Source of the DNA: Actinoallomurus sp.
Lineage (GTDB): Bacteria; Actinomycetota; Actinomycetes; Streptosporangiales; Streptosporangiaceae
DNA: 35,434 bases
Assembly: GCA_025964625.1 (NCBI GenBank)
Contig: JAOPYL010000326.1
Coordinates: forward strand, 1-35,434
Reading direction: 5' to 3'
Shown here: in pieces, positions 8,819-17,804 of the stretch
Layout of the letters: every line of letters starts with the position of its first letter
Numbering within the stretch: the first letter of the stretch is position 1
Notes under the pieces: model-generated
The model's database searches: none
What the model was told of the DNA's origin: nothing
The model's input: the letters and a program-made list of their open reading frames with translations, nothing else
Made by a program: the position numbers and the translations under genes

Positions 8819-10456
8819 TCAGTCGTTGACGGTGATCCACGCGGCCGTGTCGGGCGGCAGCGAGCCGCCGTCGAGCGGGCCGCTGGCGAGCAGCACCTCG
8901 GAGTCGGCGGGCGGTTCGTACGGTGTCCCGGACAGGTTGACCGCGCAGGCGAAGCCGGGCGAGCGCGAGAACAGCAGCACCCCCTCGGGCGCGGTCTGCC
9001 AGCGCAGCCCGCCGTCGCCCAGGGCCGGGTGCTCCCGCCGGAGGCGTAGCGCGGCGCGGTACAGGTCGAGCATCGAGCCGGAGTCACCGGCCTGCGCCTC
9101 GGCCGTGAACTCCTTCCACGTCTCTGGCTGGGGCAGCCACGGACTCGCCCCATCGGGGCCGAACCCGTACGGCGGCGCGTCCCCGGACCATGGCAGCGGC
9201 ACCCGGCACCCGTCCCGGCCACGGACGCGGTGCCCGGAACGCTCCCAGACCGGATCCTGGAGAAGGGTCTCTGGGATGTCCTCCGCCTCGGGGAGGCCGA
9301 GTTCCTCCCCCTGGTAGACGTACGCCCCGCCGGGCAGGGCGAGCATGAGCAGTGCGGCCGCGCGGGCGCGGCGTGTCCCGAGCCCCAGGTCGAGCGGCTC
9401 ACGGACGTCGTGGCGCGGCCCGTGCCCCTCCGTGTGCGGCCGGCCGTACCTCGTGACGTGCCGCACGACGTCGTGGTTGGACAGGACCCAGGTGGCGGGT
9501 GCGCCGGCCGAACCGAGTGCCTCCAGGGTCGTATCGATCACGGCGCGCAGCCCTCCGGCGTCCCAGGGAGCCCGCAGGAAGTCGAAGTTGAACGCCGTGT
9601 GGAGCTCTTCCGGCCGCACGTAACGGGCGAGACGCCCCGGGCCGGCCACCCACGCCTCCGCGACGAAGGTCCGCTCCCCCGTGTAGCCGTCGGCGACCCG
9701 GCGCCACGCACGGTAGATGTCGTGGACTCCGTCGCGGTCCCAGTGCGGGTGGTCGATCCGCTTCGTCGGCTCGAGGACGTCCTCTCCGTCGGCGCCCAGG
9801 TCCGGCATGCCCTCCTGCTTGATGAGCCCGTGGGCGACGTCGATGCGGAACCCGTCGACGCCCCGGTCGAACCAGAACGCCAGCACGTCCTCGAAGTCGC
9901 GCCGGACGTCCGGGCTCTCCCAGTTCAGGTCCGGCTGCTCCTTCGCGAACAGGTGCAGGTACCACTCCCCGTCCGGCAACCGGGTCCAGGCACTGCCGCC
10001 GAAGACGCTGCGCCAGTCGTTCGGCGGCAGCTCGCCGCCGGAGCCGCGTCCGGGCCGGAAGACGTACCGGTCGCGCGCGGGGCCGCCGGGGGCCGCCGCC
10101 AGCGCCGCCTGGAACCACGGGTGCCGGTCGGAGGTGTGGTTGGGGACGATGTCGGTGATCACCCGCAGGCCGTGGTCATGGGCCTCCCGGATCAGGGCCT
10201 CGGCATCCGCGACGCTGCCGAAGAGCGGGTCGATCCCGGTGTAGTCGGCGACGTCGTAGCCCGCGTCCACCATCGGCGATGGGTACCACGGTGTGATCCA
10301 TACGGCGTCGACGCCCAGGTCGCGCAGGTAGGGCAGCCGGGACCGGATGCCGGCGATATCGCCGACGCCGTCACCGTTCTGGTCGGCGAAGCTCCGGATG
10401 TAGATCTGGTAGATGACGGCGCTGCGCCACCAGGGCGCGGAGTCCTTGACGTGCAC
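8819..10456 (-). CDS. GH13 alpha-glucosidase (oligo-1,6-glucosidase/maltase type)
   Basis: 545-residue cytosolic alpha-amylase-family enzyme. Region I DIVPNHTS (102-109); region II GFRIDVAHG with nucleophile Asp206; region III FVAEAW with acid/base Glu267; region IV SNHD with His328/Asp329. 'QIYIRSFADQNGDGVGDIAGI' near the N terminus and the overall layout fit the alpha-glucosidase / oligo-1,6-glucosidase branch of GH13. It would hydrolyse imported malto-oligosaccharides to glucose. GTG 10456 is used: GAAGGGA lies about 5 nt upstream and no earlier start fits. The gene follows the permease gene by 28 bp. Confidence 0.9.
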   Translation of the reverse strand: MHVKDSAPWWRSAVIYQIYIRSFADQNGDGVGDIAGIRSRLPYLRDLGVDAVWITPWYPSPMVDAGYDVADYTGIDPLFGSVADAEALIREAHDHGLRVITDIVPNHTSDRHPWFQAALAAAPGGPARDRYVFRPGRGSGGELPPNDWRSVFGGSAWTRLPDGEWYLHLFAKEQPDLNWESPDVRRDFEDVLAFWFDRGVDGFRIDVAHGLIKQEGMPDLGADGEDVLEPTKRIDHPHWDRDGVHDIYRAWRRVADGYTGERTFVAEAWVAGPGRLARYVRPEELHTAFNFDFLRAPWDAGGLRAVIDTTLEALGSAGAPATWVLSNHDVVRHVTRYGRPHTEGHGPRHDVREPLDLGLGTRRARAAALLMLALPGGAYVYQGEELGLPEAEDIPETLLQDPVWERSGHRVRGRDGCRVPLPWSGDAPPYGFGPDGASPWLPQPETWKEFTAEAQAGDSGSMLDLYRAALRLRREHPALGDGGLRWQTAPEGVLLFSRSPGFACAVNLSGTPYEPPADSEVLLASGPLDGGSLPPDTAAWITVND

Positions 10457-10484
10457 GATGTCCCTTCAGTGGTCGGCCGGGCGG

Positions 10485-11342
10485 CTACTTGACGCCTCCG
10501 GCGGTCAGGCCCGCGATGATCCGGCGCTGGAAGATCAGCACGACGACCACGAGAGGCACCGTGACGATGACACCCGCGGCCATCTGGGTGCCGAACGGCT
10601 GGTCGAAGCCGTATGCCCCGGTGAACTTCGAGATCGACACGGTCGCGGTCTGCATCTCCTTCTTGTTGACCATGCTCAGCGCGATGATGAACTCGTTCCA
10701 CGCGGCGATGAACGCGATGATCGCGGTGGTGAAGACCCCGGGCGCCGCGAGCGGGATGATGATCTTGCGGAACGCCTCGCCGCGGGTGCACCCGTCGACC
10801 ATCGCCGCCTGTTCGAGCTCGAAGGGCAGCTGGCGGAAGAACGTCGTGAGGTTCCAGACGGCGAGCGGGAGCACGAAGGACAGGCTGGGCAGGATCATCG
10901 CCTGGTAGGTGTTGATCCAGCCGATGTTCGTGAACAGCTTCAGCAACGGGATGATCAACGAGACCCCGGGGAACATCGAGGTCGCGATGGTGATGCCGAG
11001 CACGGCGTTCTTGAAGCGGAAGTCCAGCCGGGCCAGCGCGTACGCGGTGAAGGTACCGACGAGCAGGACGAGGATCGTCGTCGTCCCGGCCACGATGAGG
11101 CTGTTGAGCAGCGCCCGCTGGAACCCCACGCCTGGCTTGAAGACCGCGGTGAAGTTCTTGATCGACCATGGCGACGGCAGCGGCGCGTTGTCGAACTGGT
11201 CCTGCGGACGCCGGAACGCCGAGACGACCATCCAGTAGAACGGCACCAGGCAGTAGAGCGCCACGACGGCGATACCGACATAGGTGAACACCCGGCGCAT
11301 GCTCACGGACCGGCGCGCCACGGGCGCGGATGGAGCGGTCAT
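10485..11342 (-). CDS. Sugar ABC transporter permease, MalG type
   Basis: 285-residue inner-membrane protein with about six hydrophobic segments (first at ~20-42, last at ~257-272). The EAA-type cytoplasmic loop for contact with the ATPase is at ~177-196 (ELEQAAMVDGCTRGEAFRKI). It pairs with the MalF-type subunit, whose stop overlaps its start as ATGA (11339-11342), a sign of translational coupling. Substrate is inferred from neighbours to be maltose/maltodextrin or a similar alpha-glucoside. Confidence 0.93.
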   Translation of the reverse strand: MTAPSAPVARRSVSMRRVFTYVGIAVVALYCLVPFYWMVVSAFRRPQDQFDNAPLPSPWSIKNFTAVFKPGVGFQRALLNSLIVAGTTTILVLLVGTFTAYALARLDFRFKNAVLGITIATSMFPGVSLIIPLLKLFTNIGWINTYQAMILPSLSFVLPLAVWNLTTFFRQLPFELEQAAMVDGCTRGEAFRKIIIPLAAPGVFTTAIIAFIAAWNEFIIALSMVNKKEMQTATVSISKFTGAYGFDQPFGTQMAAGVIVTVPLVVVVLIFQRRIIAGLTAGGVK

Positions 11343-12349
11343 GCTGTCACCTCCTGGCGAACCGGCGCGGTGTTCTTCTTCCGCTTGGAGGTCGCCTTAC
11401 CCTGCTGGCGCATCTGGCCGATGACGTCGGTGCCGAGCAGCTTGACGAAGGCGTAGGCGACGAGGGCGACGTAGACGAACAGGATCGTCGCGTACGCCGC
11501 GGCCGGGCCGTAGCGCAGGTTGTTCGCCTCGTCCAAGGCGAGCATGGTCAGTGTCTCGACCGACTGCTTGCGCTCACCGATGAGCACGTACGGAAGGTCG
11601 AACATGCGCAGCACGTCGAGCAGCCGGAAGAGGACGGCGATGAGCAGGACCGGCTTGACCATCGGCAGGGTGATCCGCCAGAACTGCTGCTGCGCGCCGG
11701 CTCCGTCGACCCGTGCCGCCTCGTACACGTCGCGCGGGATCGTCTGGAGCCCGGCGAGGACGAGCAGGCCGACGAACGGAGCCGTCTTCCACGTGTCGGC
11801 GATGATCACGGCGACCTTCGCGTGGAATCCCTCTGTCGTCCACAGCACCTGCGTGCCGATGAGGGCGTTGGCGACGCCGTCGGCCTGGAAGATCCAGCGC
11901 CACAGCAGGCCGGAGACCACCGTCGGTATGGCCCACGGAACGAGGATGCTAGCCCGCACCAGCCCCCGGCCGCGGAAGGCCTGGTGCATGACGAGCGCCA
12001 TCGTGACACCGAGGACGGTCTCGATGACGACGGTGGTCACGGTGAAGAACGTGGTGTTCCAGAACGCGTTCCAGAACATGCTCGAGCTGTCACCGCTGAA
12101 GATGTCGAGGTAGTTCTTCAGGCCGACGAACCTGTCGCCCTGAACGACGAAGCCCTGTGCGTCCAGCCCCTGACTGCGCTGGTACAGCGAGTCATGGAGC
12201 GCCTTGATGATGGGGTAGCCGACGACCAGTGCGAGCACCAGGAGGGTCGGCGAGAGCAGCAGGCCGGCCAGGCGGCCGGAGCCCTGGACGTCCCGGCCGG
12301 AGCCCCTGCGGACGGACCCGGTCTCCGGCTCGGCGGTTGTCGTGGTCAT
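11339..12349 (-). CDS. Sugar ABC transporter permease, MalF type
   Basis: 336-residue membrane subunit with a hydrophilic N-terminal tail, about six transmembrane segments and an EAA loop containing 'YEAARVDGAGAQQQFWRITLP'. ATG 12349 (MTTTTAEPETG) is preferred over the upstream ATG 12406 because GAGGAGG sits 6 nt before it and the longer form would read through an intercistronic hairpin. With the MalG-type subunit it forms the transmembrane channel for sugars delivered by the lipoprotein encoded just upstream. No ATPase gene is in the operon, as is common in actinobacteria where MsiK-type ATPases are shared. Confidence 0.93.
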   Translation of the reverse strand: MTTTTAEPETGSVRRGSGRDVQGSGRLAGLLLSPTLLVLALVVGYPIIKALHDSLYQRSQGLDAQGFVVQGDRFVGLKNYLDIFSGDSSSMFWNAFWNTTFFTVTTVVIETVLGVTMALVMHQAFRGRGLVRASILVPWAIPTVVSGLLWRWIFQADGVANALIGTQVLWTTEGFHAKVAVIIADTWKTAPFVGLLVLAGLQTIPRDVYEAARVDGAGAQQQFWRITLPMVKPVLLIAVLFRLLDVLRMFDLPYVLIGERKQSVETLTMLALDEANNLRYGPAAAYATILFVYVALVAYAFVKLLGTDVIGQMRQQGKATSKRKKNTAPVRQEVTA

Positions 12350-12364
12350 GGAGCCCTCCTCGGG

Positions 12365-12402
12365 CCCACGGCGGGACGCGGAGCGAGCGCCCCCGCCGTG
12401 GG
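12365..12402 (-). other. Long hairpin between binding-protein and permease genes
   Basis: CCCACGGCGGG (12365-12375) pairs perfectly over 11 bp with CCCGCCGTGGG (12392-12402), with a 16-nt loop. It lies 7-44 nt after the solute-binding-protein stop (12409) and before the malF-type RBS. Such hairpins in other transport operons reduce read-through or stabilise the upstream message, giving more binding protein than permease. Confidence 0.6.
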
Positions 12403-12408
12403 GCACCG

Positions 12409-13704
<1,296 letters not shown>

Positions 13705-13710
13705 CGTTCC

Positions 13711-13751
13711 GTCCTTTCTCTGGGGAGTTCGGTCCTTATCTCTGGGGAGTA
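13711..13751 (-). repeat. Imperfect tandem duplication in the binding-protein leader
   Basis: gtcctttctctggggagt (13711-13728) is repeated as gtccttatctctggggagt (13732-13750). On the transcribed strand each copy has a purine-rich AAGGAC segment, so the ribosome-binding region of the sugar-binding-protein gene is duplicated; the copy nearest the GTG start is the functional one by spacing. Confidence 0.7.
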
Positions 13752-13757
13752 TCGCCT

Positions 13758-14780
13758 TCAACGGCCGGGTTCCGGCCGCGAGACCAGTTCTGGACGCAGC
13801 ATCACCCCCTCGGGCGGAGTGCAGGGCCCCTGAATCTCTTCGACGAGCAGGCCGACGACTCTGCGTGCGATCTCGGCGAGAGGCTGTCGCACGCTCGACA
13901 TCGGCGGTGACATCAACGTCGCGGCCGGTGAGTCGTCGAAGCCGACCACCTCGACCTTCGGGTACCCGCCGGCGTCGGTGCCGCCCGCGAGCCGTACCGC
14001 GACGGCGTAGGTGTCACTGCCGCAGACGAAGGCGGTCGGCGGCTCGGGCCGGGCCAGCAGGCTCCCGGCCACCGCGGCCGCCACGGCGACGTCCTCGGTG
14101 CACCCGCCGGAAAGACCTTCGTCCCCCAGCCCGTGACGGCGCATGCCCTCCCGCCAGCCGCTCTGGCGCTCGTCTCCGAATCCCGTACCCGCCGGCCATC
14201 CGAGATAGGCGATGCGCCGATGGCCGCGGGACACCAGGTGGTCGACGGCCTGCGCGACGCCGGACGCGCCGTCCACGTCCGCCCAGGAGAACCGCGCGTG
14301 ATCGAGACCCCAGGGCCGGCCGAAGCACACGAACGGAATGCCCCGCTTGGCCAGCCACGGCAGGCGCCGGTCCTTCACCCCGACGTCGGCGAGCACGAAG
14401 CCGTCGACGGTGCCGGTGCGGATGAGTTCCTCGTACGCCACGACCTCTTCGTCCACGCCGGCGGAGGTGAACAACAGCAGGTGGTAGCCGGCGGTGCCGG
14501 CCGCGTCGGCCAGTGCGTGCAGGAAGCGGTCCAGGAGGTTGCTCATCCCGGCCGGGGAATCGATCTTGAAGCCGATGCACCGGCTCGCGCGCTCGCGCAG
14601 ATTCTGTGCCGCCCGGTTCGGGCGGTAACCGAGCTCTTCGACCGCGCGGCGTACCCGCGCCGCCGTCTCCGGCGCGACGCGACCGGGCCTGTTCAGCACG
14701 TTCGACACGGTCTGGCGAGAAACACCGGCGGCCGCCGCGACCTGAGAGATCGTCACACCGCTGCTGTCCCGACCGATCAT
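13758..14780 (-). CDS. LacI-family transcriptional repressor
   Basis: 340 residues. N-terminal helix-turn-helix at ~9-30 (VTISQVAAAAGVSRQTVSNVLN) followed by the hinge helix ('YRPNRAAQNLRERAS'), then a periplasmic-binding-protein-like effector domain. The start ATG 14780 has GAGGGGAG about 5 nt upstream. It is the first gene of the maltodextrin operon, 53 bp before the binding-protein gene, and its own promoter carries a palindrome overlapping the -10. It therefore probably represses itself and the whole operon until a maltodextrin or other sugar binds. The ligand is inferred from context. Confidence 0.92.
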   Translation of the reverse strand: MIGRDSSGVTISQVAAAAGVSRQTVSNVLNRPGRVAPETAARVRRAVEELGYRPNRAAQNLRERASRCIGFKIDSPAGMSNLLDRFLHALADAAGTAGYHLLLFTSAGVDEEVVAYEELIRTGTVDGFVLADVGVKDRRLPWLAKRGIPFVCFGRPWGLDHARFSWADVDGASGVAQAVDHLVSRGHRRIAYLGWPAGTGFGDERQSGWREGMRRHGLGDEGLSGGCTEDVAVAAAVAGSLLARPEPPTAFVCGSDTYAVAVRLAGGTDAGGYPKVEVVGFDDSPAATLMSPPMSSVRQPLAEIARRVVGLLVEEIQGPCTPPEGVMLRPELVSRPEPGR

Positions 14781-14791
14781 GGCACTCCCCT

Positions 14792-14806
14792 CGGGAAATA
14801 ATCCCG
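14792..14806 (-). promoter_or_regulatory. Inverted repeat in the operon leader
   Basis: CGGGA-AATAA-TCCCG, 5-bp arms, 12 nt upstream of the LacI start. It may form a small hairpin near the RBS or serve as a second operator. Confidence 0.35.
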
Positions 14807-14817
14807 TGAAGGCCGTG

Positions 14818-14831
14818 TTTGATCGTTCAAA
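14818..14831. promoter_or_regulatory. Predicted LacI-type operator
   Basis: TTTGATCGTTCAAA is a 14-bp palindrome with one mismatched pair and a central CG, the usual form of LacI-family operators. It overlaps the predicted -10 of the operon promoter, suited to blocking RNA polymerase. Confidence 0.65.
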
Positions 14832-14857
14832 TTGTCACTGCGCGCTCGGTGTGTCAA
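14829..14857 (-). promoter_or_regulatory. Predicted sigma-70-type promoter of the maltodextrin operon
   Basis: On the minus strand a perfect -35 TTGACA (14857-14852) is followed after 17 nt by CAATTT (14834-14829) as a weak -10. The start ATG of the repressor gene is about 50 nt downstream. Confidence 0.6.
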
Positions 14858-14872
14858 GGCCCTCACGGGGCT

Positions 14873-14898
14873 GGTCCGCTGATCCGCCGGCGCGGACC
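14873..14898 (-). terminator. Possible terminator after the MarR/membrane-protein unit
   Basis: GGTCCGC (14873-14879) and GCGGACC (14892-14898) form a 7-bp stem with a 12-nt loop just after the stop at 14904. No T-run follows. Confidence 0.4.
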
Positions 14899-14903
14899 GC
14901 GTT

Positions 14904-15728
14904 CTACTTGAAGATGTTGACGGCCCTCGAGATGACCAGGGCGACGGTGACGATCGAGACCGCCGACTGGAGCAGCATCAGCATCTTCGACCAGCGGCTG
15001 AGCGGCATCACGTCTGTGGGGCTGAACGCGGTCGCGTTGGTGAAGGACAGGTACAGGTAGTCCGGGAACGCCGGCTCCCAGTCGGGCGGCGACATCTCCG
15101 GAGTGGCCATCTGCGGGAACAGGAAGTCCGGATGCGGCCGCCGGCCGATCGCGCGCGCCGCCGGGCCGCCCCGGTCCAGCTCCCAGTACCACAGGGCGAA
15201 GACGATGACGTTGGTCCCCCAGATGGCCAGGCCACTGGTCAGCAACGTTCCACCGCTGTTCCCGGCACTCCCGTTGACCAGGTCCCGCACCAGCAGGACC
15301 GCCGAGATCCCGTTCGCCAGGCCGATCACGGTGAGCAGGGCCAACCCCCCGACGCGGATGACCGTCGACTCGCGGTTGATGCGCACCGGGTTGGAGATGA
15401 TGAGGCCGATCAGCAGCGCGGCCTCCAGCGCCGGCAGCAGCAGGTGCGGCTGCACTGCGAACCGGCGCGGCAGCACCACCTGCAACGCGATCGCCACGAC
15501 GATCGCGAGCGCCGTCCATACCCGCTGCTCGCCGTCGGTACGGCGCAGCCAGGCGGGCAGATGGACCTCCCCCGTGCCGTCATCGCGCAGCACCCCCTGA
15601 AGCCGCATCATGTGTCCCCGCAGGGCCTCGGCCAGATACCGCTCCCGGCTCGTCTCGTGTTTCACTCCCACAGTCTGCTGGTACCGATACCGGGCCGGTG
15701 GCGTGACCCCCGAAGACGGCGGCATCAT
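14904..15728 (-). CDS. Integral membrane protein, DUF1345-like
   Basis: 274 residues. A hydrophilic N-terminal ~80 residues is followed by about five hydrophobic segments (two near 85-130, then near 145-170, 185-215 and the C terminus). The stretch 'FPDYLYLSFTNATAFSPTDVMPLSRWSKMLMLLQSAVSIVTVALVISRAVNIF' closely matches the DUF1345 / two-TM ion-channel-like pattern. Function unknown. ATG 15728 overlaps the MarR stop as ATGA and has GAGGA upstream, so both are translated together. Confidence 0.75.
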   Translation of the reverse strand: MMPPSSGVTPPARYRYQQTVGVKHETSRERYLAEALRGHMMRLQGVLRDDGTGEVHLPAWLRRTDGEQRVWTALAIVVAIALQVVLPRRFAVQPHLLLPALEAALLIGLIISNPVRINRESTVIRVGGLALLTVIGLANGISAVLLVRDLVNGSAGNSGGTLLTSGLAIWGTNVIVFALWYWELDRGGPAARAIGRRPHPDFLFPQMATPEMSPPDWEPAFPDYLYLSFTNATAFSPTDVMPLSRWSKMLMLLQSAVSIVTVALVISRAVNIFK

Positions 15729-16228
15729 GGTGGGTCCTCGTGGCCGGCGCTCCCCGCGCCGAGCCGGTCTTGATGCCGGGTGAGCTTGGCCAGCAGTGCG
15801 CGCAGCTGTTCGCCCTCCTGTGGCTCCAGGCGCGACAAGAGTGCCTGGTTGACCGTGTTCGCCGCGTGCGCGGCCTCGCGTAGCCGGTCGCGGCCGGCTT
15901 CGGTGAGCTCCAGGAGGCGCCGGCGGCGGTCGGCCTGGTCGACCGTACGGGACACCAGCCCGCGCTGCTCCAGGCGGAGCATCACGGTGGCGAGTGTGGC
16001 CTTGTCGATGGCGGCCACCGCTCCGGCGGACGCCTGATCGATGCCGGGCCGGCCGGCGATGGCGCACAGGATGGCGTACTGCGATTTGGTGAACCGAGGC
16101 ATGTGCTCCTGCCACGCCGCCGTGTGCTCCTGGAGGGCGCGCCGCATGAGGTGGTAGGCGGCCTCCTGAACGCCGCCACCGGCGGGCGCCGGCACTGATG
16201 ACGCGTCGAGCCTGAATTCGGAGTTCAC
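15725..16228 (-). CDS. MarR-family transcriptional regulator
   Basis: 167 residues with a winged helix-turn-helix. 'LTRHQ', 'IDKATLATVMLRLEQRGLVSRTVDQADRRRRLLELTEAGRDRL' at ~75-120 is the MarR DNA-recognition helix, wing and following helix. It probably acts as a dimer binding an inverted repeat in the intergenic region it shares with the divergent SDR gene, answering to a small phenolic or lipophilic ligand as is common in the family. GTG 16228 is the only convenient start; its RBS is weak. Confidence 0.88.
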   Translation of the reverse strand: MNSEFRLDASSVPAPAGGGVQEAAYHLMRRALQEHTAAWQEHMPRFTKSQYAILCAIAGRPGIDQASAGAVAAIDKATLATVMLRLEQRGLVSRTVDQADRRRRLLELTEAGRDRLREAAHAANTVNQALLSRLEPQEGEQLRALLAKLTRHQDRLGAGSAGHEDPP

Positions 16229-16256
16229 GCCGCGACGCTAGTCTGTAGCCGAACAG

Positions 16257-16272
16257 TTTGTCATCGAACAAA
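16257..16272. promoter_or_regulatory. Predicted MarR operator
   Basis: TTTGTCATCGAACAAA, with 5-bp perfect arms TTTGT/ACAAA, lies midway between the divergent MarR (start 16228) and SDR (start 16327) genes. The half-site CGAACA also occurs as a direct repeat at 16250-16255 and 16265-16270, 15 bp apart. Confidence 0.55.
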
Positions 16273-16326
16273 TCTCCTCGGGCACCTGGCGAGCGCCCGC
16301 CGCATTCCGGACAAGATGGAGGCCCC

Positions 16327-17130
16327 ATGCACACGAACCGGCCAGACGCCGCCACGGACGGCGACGCGCTCGCACTCGACGCGCGGAAGGTCCTGGTGAC
16401 GGGCGGCACCAGCGGTCTGGGCCTGGCGATGGCCACCGCACTGGCCGACGCGGGAGCCACCGTCGCGCTGACCGGCCGGTCGGGTGCACGCGCACGCGAG
16501 GTCGCGGCCCGCATTCCCGGTGCGACAGGCATCGAGCTGGACGTACGCGACGAGTCGTCGGTGAGCCGCGCCGTGGCCCAGGCATGGTCCGAGCTCGGCG
16601 GAATCGACATGCTCGTCAACAACGCCGGGATCGGCATGCGGACCGTCAATCCGCGGTTCCTCACCGACCCCGAGGGATTCTGGAAGGTCCCGGTCGACGG
16701 CTTCCGCGCCGTCATCGAGACCAACCTGACCGGCTACTTCCTCATGGCGCGTGAGATCACACCGCGGATGCTGGCGGCCGGTCACGGCCGCATCGTGAAC
16801 ATCTCCATGAACCACGCCACGATGAACCGCGCCGGCTTCGTCCCCTACGGCCCCTCACGGGCGGGCGCCGAGGCCCTCTCCCGGATCATGGCGGCCGACC
16901 TGGCCGGATCCGGTGTCACGGTCAACCTGCTGCTGCCCGGCGGAGCGACGGTCACGGGCATGCTGCCCGCCGAGCAGATATCCCGCGACCACGACTTCAT
17001 CGATCCCGCCGTCATGGGACCGCCGGTCGTGTGGCTGGCCTCCTCCCGGGCGGCCGGCGTCCATGACGAGCGCATCGTCGCCATCGAGTTCGACGAATGG
17101 CTGCGCCACCGGACCGGCGTCACCATCTGA
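16327..17130 (+). CDS. SDR-family oxidoreductase with Tyr-x-x-x-Arg active site
   Basis: 267-residue classical short-chain dehydrogenase. TGGTSGLG at 25-32, NNAG at 98-101, 'NISM' with Ser160, and Tyr174 in YGPSR. The usual catalytic lysine of YxxxK is replaced by Arg178. ATG 16327 is chosen because GGAGG ends 4 nt upstream; an in-frame ATG at 16258 would lie inside the MarR operator. The gene is divergent from the MarR regulator and is the likely target of that repressor. Reduction of a carbonyl substrate is the family role; the substrate is unknown. Confidence 0.86.
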   Translation: MHTNRPDAATDGDALALDARKVLVTGGTSGLGLAMATALADAGATVALTGRSGARAREVAARIPGATGIELDVRDESSVSRAVAQAWSELGGIDMLVNNAGIGMRTVNPRFLTDPEGFWKVPVDGFRAVIETNLTGYFLMAREITPRMLAAGHGRIVNISMNHATMNRAGFVPYGPSRAGAEALSRIMAADLAGSGVTVNLLLPGGATVTGMLPAEQISRDHDFIDPAVMGPPVVWLASSRAAGVHDERIVAIEFDEWLRHRTGVTI

Positions 17131-17134
17131 GAAC

Positions 17135-17171
17135 CGGCCGCGGCCGTCACTGGACGTGACGACCGCGGCCG
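17135..17171. terminator. Strong bidirectional terminator, SDR / gas-vesicle operon end
   Basis: CGGCCGCGGCCGTCAC (17135-17150) pairs with GTGACGACCGCGGCCG (17156-17171): 15 of 16 positions pair, with a 5-nt loop. It starts 4 nt after the SDR stop and lies downstream of the converging gvpK stop (17243), so it can serve both. Confidence 0.75.
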
Positions 17172-17242
17172 AACCTGGGCGCGACCATGCGGCTCCGGCG
17201 CTCCGCCCCCGCGGGAGCCCGGCCGCCCGGTCGCTCTTATGG

Positions 17243-17584
17243 TCAGTCCGCCGGCAGGAGAGTCCCGAGCGGTCCGAGATCGAGGTTCAAATCGCTCGGG
17301 GCCAGGCCGAAACGCTCGCACAGTTCTGTCATGGCATCTTCCAGCCGCATGAGTGTCAGGCCCAGTGCCTCCACCTGCTCCTCGGACAGGTCGCCTCGGT
17401 CGACGCGGTGGATGGCCTGACGCTCGACCAGTTGGCGGACGAGCTCGACGACGGTGAGCACGAGCCGCGTCAGATCACGCTCGACGTTCTCCGCGTCCGT
17501 CTCGATGCGCCGGCCGCCGGCTCGTGTCCCGTCTCGCGGGCCGGTGTCGGCGGACCGGCTGTACTCGTTCCCGGGCTCACTCAT
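17243..17584 (-). CDS. gvpK: Gas vesicle protein GvpK
   Basis: 113 residues with the GvpK signature: 'ENVERDLTRLVLTVVELVRQLVERQAIHRVDRGDLSEEQVEALGLTLMRLEDAM' followed by 'FGLAPSDLNLDLGPLGTLL'. It is an accessory protein required for gas-vesicle assembly in other organisms; its biochemical role is not settled. It is the last gene of the gvp operon. ATG 17584 overlaps the end of the preceding gvpS-type gene by 8 bp. Confidence 0.93.
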   Translation of the reverse strand: MSEPGNEYSRSADTGPRDGTRAGGRRIETDAENVERDLTRLVLTVVELVRQLVERQAIHRVDRGDLSEEQVEALGLTLMRLEDAMTELCERFGLAPSDLNLDLGPLGTLLPAD

Positions 17585-17804
17585 CCCCGTACCGCTCCAA
17601 CACGTCGAGCTCCCCTACCGACGTGATCAGCAGCCGCAACGAGATGTGGACGAGATCGATGTCGGCTATCGACAGGACCAGGTCGCCGCTCAGAGCGACT
17701 CCCCCGGACAGCAGGCGGTCGAGCAGGTCGACCAGCGCTACCCTCTCGGCCGGAATGCGGCCTTCGGCCGCGAGCGCGCCGCCCAGTGTGTGCTCGGCCG
17801 TCAC
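17577..17804 (-). CDS. gvpS: GvpA-family minor gas vesicle protein (GvpS/GvpM type)
   Basis: 75 residues, PF00741-like fold: 'ERVALVDLLDRLLSGGVALSGDLVLSIADIDLVHISLRLLITSV', the helix-strand-strand-helix core of gas-vesicle structural proteins. The sequence and position before gvpK match GvpS of Streptomyces clusters. Start is GTG 17804, overlapping the gvpL stop as GTGA, with GGAG 8 nt upstream. It is likely a minor shell or nucleation component rather than the main rib protein. Confidence 0.88.
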   Translation of the reverse strand: MTAEHTLGGALAAEGRIPAERVALVDLLDRLLSGGVALSGDLVLSIADIDLVHISLRLLITSVGELDVLERYGDE

